Assembly (NCBI GenBank): GCA_947451445.1
Contig: CANFZJ010000128.1
Span: forward strand, 1-8,226
From: Comamonadaceae bacterium
Lineage (GTDB): Bacteria > Pseudomonadota > Gammaproteobacteria > Burkholderiales > Burkholderiaceae_C
Length of the DNA: 8,226 bases
Reading direction: 5' to 3'
Shown: in pieces, positions 5,904 through 8,226 of the stretch
Position numbering within the stretch: position 1 is the stretch's first letter
How the letters are laid out: each line of letters opens with the position of its first letter
Translations under genes and position numbers: made by a program
The notes under the pieces: generated by a model
Seen by the model: the letters and a program-made list of their open reading frames with translations, nothing else
The model's database searches: none
Told to the model about the DNA's origin: nothing

Positions 5904-7314
5904 AGTCGCCTCCGCCGTAGCCGCTGGCCAGGCTTTCAAACTTGGTGATGTTGCGCATGAAGGCCAGCTTGACCGTGCCAGTGGGGCCGTTACGCTGCTT
6001 GGCGATGATGATCTCGGCCACGCCGGGTTCTTTGCAAGCGTCTTTGGTGTAGTACTCGTCGCGGTAGATGAACATGATGATGTCGGCATCCTGCTCGATG
6101 GCGCCCGACTCGCGCAAGTCGCTCATCATGGGGCGTTTGTCAGGGCGTTGCTCCACGCTGCGGTTCAGCTGTGACAAGGCAATCACCGGGCATTGCAGCT
6201 CCTTGGCCAGCATTTTCAAGCCCCGCGAGATTTCACCCAGCTCGGTGGCACGGTTGTCGCCACCGCTGGAGTCGCCAGAGCCGCTCATCAGCTGCAAATA
6301 ATCGACAACGATCAGGCCCAGCTTGCCGCACTGGCGGGCCAGGCGGCGGGCGTTGGCGCGCAGCTCGCTGGGACTCAGGCCGGGGCTTTCGTCAATGTGC
6401 AACGACACAGTACGCAGCTTTTCTACCGCCTCGGCCAGGCGTGGCCATTCGTCGTCGGTAAGTTTGCCGGTACGCAGATGGCCCTGGTCGATGCGGCCAA
6501 TGGAGCCGACGATACGCACCGCCAGCTGGGCCGCGCCCATTTCCATGGAAAACACGGCCACCGGCAGACCTTCTTTCAGCGCAACGTGCTCGGCAATGTT
6601 GATGGCAAAAGCCGTCTTGCCCATCGACGGACGGGCGGCCAACACAATCATGTCGCCCGCCTGCAGGCCGGAGGTCATTTTGTCCAGGTCGTAAAAACCG
6701 GTGGGTACGCCGGTCACATCCATCGGGTTGTCAGCCATCTCCTGGACCCGGTCCAGCAGGTCCACCACCAGGGTGTCCATCGCCTGGAAACCTTGTTTGT
6801 TGCGGCTGCCCTCTTCGCCAATGTTGAAGATCTTCTGCTCGGCCTCGTCGAGGATTTTGTCGACCGGTTTGCCCTGGGTGTTGAAGGCGTTGGTGGCGAT
6901 TTCTTCGCTGGCCGACACCAGTTTGCGCAGAATGCCGCGCTCGCGCACGATCTCGGCGTAGCGGCGGATATTGCTGGCGCTGGGCACGTACTGGGCCAGC
7001 GAATTCAGGTAGGCCAGGCCGCCGATTTCTTCGGCCTTGCCAATGCTTTGCAGACGCTCAAAAACCGTAATCACGTCAGCTGGCTTGCTGGCGTTGACCA
7101 GCTCGCGCATGGCGGTAAAGATCAGCCGGTGCTCATAGCGGTAGAAGTCCACATCCTTGAGCAGGTCGCCGACACGGTCCCAGGCGTTGTTGTCCAGCAG
7201 CAAGCCACCCAGCACGCTGGATTCCGCCTCGATGGAGTGCGGCGGGATGCGCAGCTGCGCAATTTGGCGGTCCTGGCCATAGGAATCGTCCAGAGCAGGG
7301 AAAACGGCAGACAT
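5896..7314 (-). CDS. dnaB: Replicative DNA helicase DnaB
   Basis: Hexameric ring helicase that unwinds DNA 5' to 3' at the replication fork and recruits primase and the clamp loader. The 472 residues are full length. The N-terminal helical domain (about 20-125; PPHSIEAESSVLGGLLLD) binds DnaG and DnaC-type loaders; a linker follows, then the RecA-like motor (about 190-465). Walker A is ARPSMGKT (227-234, K233), the catalytic glutamate is in FSMEM (E258), Walker B is LIVVDYLQLM (334-343, D338), the sensor is SQLNRSVEQRP (381-391), and SDLRESGAIEQDAD contains the arginine-finger region around R401. No intein interrupts the motor. The start is supported by AGGAA nine bases upstream. A strong terminator separates it from rplI, so it probably has its own promoter even though it sits beside the rpsR-rplI operon, as in many proteobacteria. 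Its last codons contain the ribosome binding site of the overlapping dehydratase gene. Confidence 0.98.
   Translation of the reverse strand: MSAVFPALDDSYGQDRQIAQLRIPPHSIEAESSVLGGLLLDNNAWDRVGDLLKDVDFYRYEHRLIFTAMRELVNASKPADVITVFERLQSIGKAEEIGGLAYLNSLAQYVPSASNIRRYAEIVRERGILRKLVSASEEIATNAFNTQGKPVDKILDEAEQKIFNIGEEGSRNKQGFQAMDTLVVDLLDRVQEMADNPMDVTGVPTGFYDLDKMTSGLQAGDMIVLAARPSMGKTAFAINIAEHVALKEGLPVAVFSMEMGAAQLAVRIVGSIGRIDQGHLRTGKLTDDEWPRLAEAVEKLRTVSLHIDESPGLSPSELRANARRLARQCGKLGLIVVDYLQLMSGSGDSSGGDNRATELGEISRGLKMLAKELQCPVIALSQLNRSVEQRPDKRPMMSDLRESGAIEQDADIIMFIYRDEYYTKDACKEPGVAEIIIAKQRNGPTGTVKLAFMRNITKFESLASGYGGGDYE
5909..5913 (-). promoter_or_regulatory. Ribosome binding site of the dehydratase gene, inside dnaB
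   Basis: GGAGG on the minus strand lies five bases before ATG 5903, within the codons for the C-terminal Gly-Gly-Gly-Asp of DnaB. It decides the dehydratase start and places it eight bases before the end of dnaB, so ribosomes finishing dnaB can reinitiate here. Confidence 0.8.
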
Positions 7315-7323
7315 GGGGTGAAG

Positions 7324-7328
7324 TTCCT
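7324..7328 (-). promoter_or_regulatory. Ribosome binding site of dnaB
   Basis: AGGAA on the minus strand with a nine-base spacer to the dnaB ATG at 7314. Confidence 0.7.
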
Positions 7329-7341
7329 GGAATGAGGCCAG

Positions 7342-7370
7342 ATGCTAAAGGGCGCAGGAGCGCACGTCGA
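7342..7370 (-). promoter_or_regulatory. Candidate sigma-70-type promoter of dnaB
   Basis: On the minus strand TCGACG (complement of 7365-7370, 4 of 6 to TTGACA) is followed after 17 bases by TAGCAT (complement of 7342-7347, 4 of 6 to TATAAT). It would start transcription near 7335, giving a leader of about 20 bases that includes the AGGAA site. Each element is weak alone; the exact 17-base spacing and the position between the terminator and dnaB are the support. Confidence 0.3.
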
Positions 7371-7381
7371 GCCAATAAGTC

Positions 7382-7414
7382 TGTGGGCAATCCGTGGATA
7401 AACCCTGGACAACC
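7382..7414. repeat. Three 11-bp-phased DnaA-box-like repeats upstream of dnaB
   Basis: Three tandem 11-base units on the plus strand begin at 7382, 7393 and 7404: TGTGGGCAATC, CGTGGATAAAC and CCTGGACAACC. They share TGG(A/G)(T/C)AA. Compared with the DnaA box TGTGGATAA, the first nine bases match at 7, 8 and 6 positions. The units recur once per helical turn on one DNA face, just upstream of the candidate dnaB promoter. DnaA binding is inference. Confidence 0.35.
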
Positions 7415-7438
7415 CGGTATAAAGTGACCGCGCAATGG

Positions 7439-7474
7439 AAAAGGCCGCCAGGATTTGCATCCTGGCGGCCTTTT
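7439..7474 (-). terminator. Strong intrinsic terminator after rplI
   Basis: A perfect 16-bp stem pairs 7439-7454 with 7459-7474 around the 4-base loop TTGC. The stem has a GGCCGCCAGGAT core flanked by AAAA and TTTT, so on the minus strand a GC-rich stem runs into TTTT, 15 bases after the rplI stop. The outer A/T tracts are symmetrical, so it could also act on plus-strand transcripts. It separates the ribosomal protein operon from dnaB. Confidence 0.92.
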
Positions 7475-7489
7475 AGCGGGAGCCGTTAA

Positions 7490-7942
7490 TTAAACGGTTT
7501 CGCCGTAAACAGCCACGGTGATTTCCACAACCACGTCGGTGTGCAAAGCCACGTTGACGGTGTTATCGCCTGTGGTTTTGATCATGCCGTTAGGCAAACG
7601 GACCTGGGCTTTGGCAACTTTGTAGCCTTGCTTGGTCAGTTCTTCAGCGATGTCGGCGTTGGTCACGGAACCAAACAAACGGCCATCCACGCCAGCTTTT
7701 TGCGTCAGCTTGATGGTCGTGCCGCCGAGCTTTGCGCCCAGGGCTTGCGACTCAGCCAGCTTGACAGCAGCGGCTTTTTCCAGTTCGGCGCGCTTGGCTT
7801 CGAACTCGGCCTTGGCCAAAGTGGTAGCGCGGCGAGCGCGGCCCGTAGGGATCAGGAAGTTACGGGCATAGCCGTCTTTAACCTTGACGATTTCGCCCAG
7901 GTTACCCAGGTTCAAAACCTTGTCGAGCAGAATGATTTGCAT
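7490..7942 (-). CDS. rplI: 50S ribosomal protein L9
   Basis: Large-subunit ribosomal protein L9, which binds 23S rRNA near the base of the L1 stalk and helps hold reading frame. The 150 residues are normal length. The N-terminal rRNA-binding domain has the signature MQIILLDKVLNLGNLGEIV, then VKDGYARNFLIPTGRA (22-37). It is joined by a long charged helix (about 41-75; AKAEFEAKRAELEKAAA) to the C-terminal domain (about 80-148; GVDGRLFGSVTNADIAEEL). The start is fixed by the family N-terminus and by AAGGA nine bases upstream. It lies 12 bases after rpsR and ends 15 bases before a strong terminator, so it is the last gene of the ribosomal protein operon. Confidence 0.98.
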   Translation of the reverse strand: MQIILLDKVLNLGNLGEIVKVKDGYARNFLIPTGRARRATTLAKAEFEAKRAELEKAAAVKLAESQALGAKLGGTTIKLTQKAGVDGRLFGSVTNADIAEELTKQGYKVAKAQVRLPNGMIKTTGDNTVNVALHTDVVVEITVAVYGETV

Positions 7943-7951
7943 GTTCGTACG

Positions 7952-7956
7952 TCCTT
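7952..7956 (-). promoter_or_regulatory. Ribosome binding site of rplI overlapping the rpsR stop
   Basis: AAGGA on the minus strand, nine bases before ATG 7942. Its first two bases are the last two of the rpsR TAA stop, so rpsR and rplI are tightly spaced and probably coupled. Confidence 0.75.
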
Positions 7957-8226
7957 AGATGCGGTGCTGGTCGCTGTACGGCAGCATGGCGAGGAAACGC
8001 GCACGCTTGATAGCGGTGTTGAGCTGGCGCTGGAAAATCGCGCGGGTGCCGGTCAGGCGAGCGGGAATGATCTTGCCGTTTTCAGCAATGAAATCACGCA
8101 GCGTGTCGATATCTTTGTAGTCGATCTGCTCAACACCGGTCACGGTGAAGCGGCAAAAGCGCTTGCGCTTGAACAGCAGGGACTGGGTGTTGCGCTTGGG
8201 GCGCTTGTCTTTGTTATTGAAACGTT
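7955..8226 (-). CDS. rpsR: 30S ribosomal protein S18 (5' end outside window)
   Basis: Small-subunit ribosomal protein S18, which binds the platform of the 30S subunit together with S6. The frame is open to the window edge and gives 89 residues from RFNNKDKRPK to the end YSDQHRI. Family features are the basic N-terminal tail, LLFKRKRFCRFT with its cysteine, IDYKDIDTLRDFI, and the rRNA-binding IIPARLTGTRAIFQRQLNTAIKRARFLAMLPY. An internal GTG at 8141-8143 could be mistaken for a start and would give only 62 residues; the conserved sequence clearly continues upstream of it, so probably only about five N-terminal residues are missing. In related genomes rpsF, often with priB, lies just before it; that part is not in this window. 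Confidence 0.97.
   Translation of the reverse strand, partial: RFNNKDKRPKRNTQSLLFKRKRFCRFTVTGVEQIDYKDIDTLRDFIAENGKIIPARLTGTRAIFQRQLNTAIKRARFLAMLPYSDQHRI

Noticed and set aside
5896..7314. Intein or other insertion in dnaB
   Set aside because: DnaB is a frequent intein host, but the Walker A, Walker B and arginine-finger regions are uninterrupted and the length is normal.
6193..7335. A 380-codon open frame on the plus strand opposite dnaB
   Set aside because: It is wholly antisense to dnaB, its residues follow dnaB codon positions, and it shows no motif or ribosome binding site.
7955..8143. A 62-residue S18 starting at the internal GTG
   Set aside because: Conserved S18 sequence (KRKRFCRFT and the basic tail) continues in frame upstream to the window edge, so the GTG is a Val codon.
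1..8226. CRISPR arrays, insertion sequences, toxin-antitoxin pairs or defence genes
   Set aside because: I looked for regularly spaced direct repeats, transposase-like proteins with terminal inverted repeats, and small paired genes, and found none.

Overview
The window reads as an ordinary chromosomal segment of a betaproteobacterium, most likely a Burkholderiales/Comamonadaceae member (Rhodoferax-like). This is inferred from the S18-L9-DnaB gene order, the character of the encoded proteins and the fairly GC-rich coding sequence; no database search was possible. Almost all of it is housekeeping sequence. I did not find a convincing new biological system.

Left part (1-785, plus strand): the last codons of a possible upstream gene overlap, through an ATGA junction, a complete ABC-transporter ATPase. 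The ATPase looks like the type found beside PQQ-dependent alcohol oxidation genes. It ends its transcription unit, because the next gene points towards it. No permease lies downstream in the window.

Middle part (953-3455, minus strand): a soluble multi-sensor diguanylate cyclase with GAF-PAS-PAS-PAS-GGDEF architecture, an intact active site and an intact inhibitory site. Behind its start is a stretch of about 343 bases with no supportable gene.

Right part (3456-8226, all minus strand), read in the direction of transcription: rpsR (5' end outside the window) and rplI, a strong intrinsic terminator, then dnaB, a serine/threonine dehydratase-like PLP enzyme, serS, tRNA-Ser(CGA) and a second strong intrinsic terminator. 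dnaB overlaps the dehydratase gene by 8 bases, the dehydratase is 15 bases from serS, and serS is 52 bases from the tRNA. No terminator-like structure interrupts dnaB to tRNA-Ser, so these four genes may form one transcription unit. Its later members all concern serine: one enzyme that probably deaminates serine/threonine, one that charges tRNA with serine, and the tRNA itself.

The points most worth checking are this serine-themed unit, a set of three 11-bp-phased DnaA-box-like repeats in front of dnaB, and the 8-base coupling of a metabolic enzyme to the replicative helicase gene.
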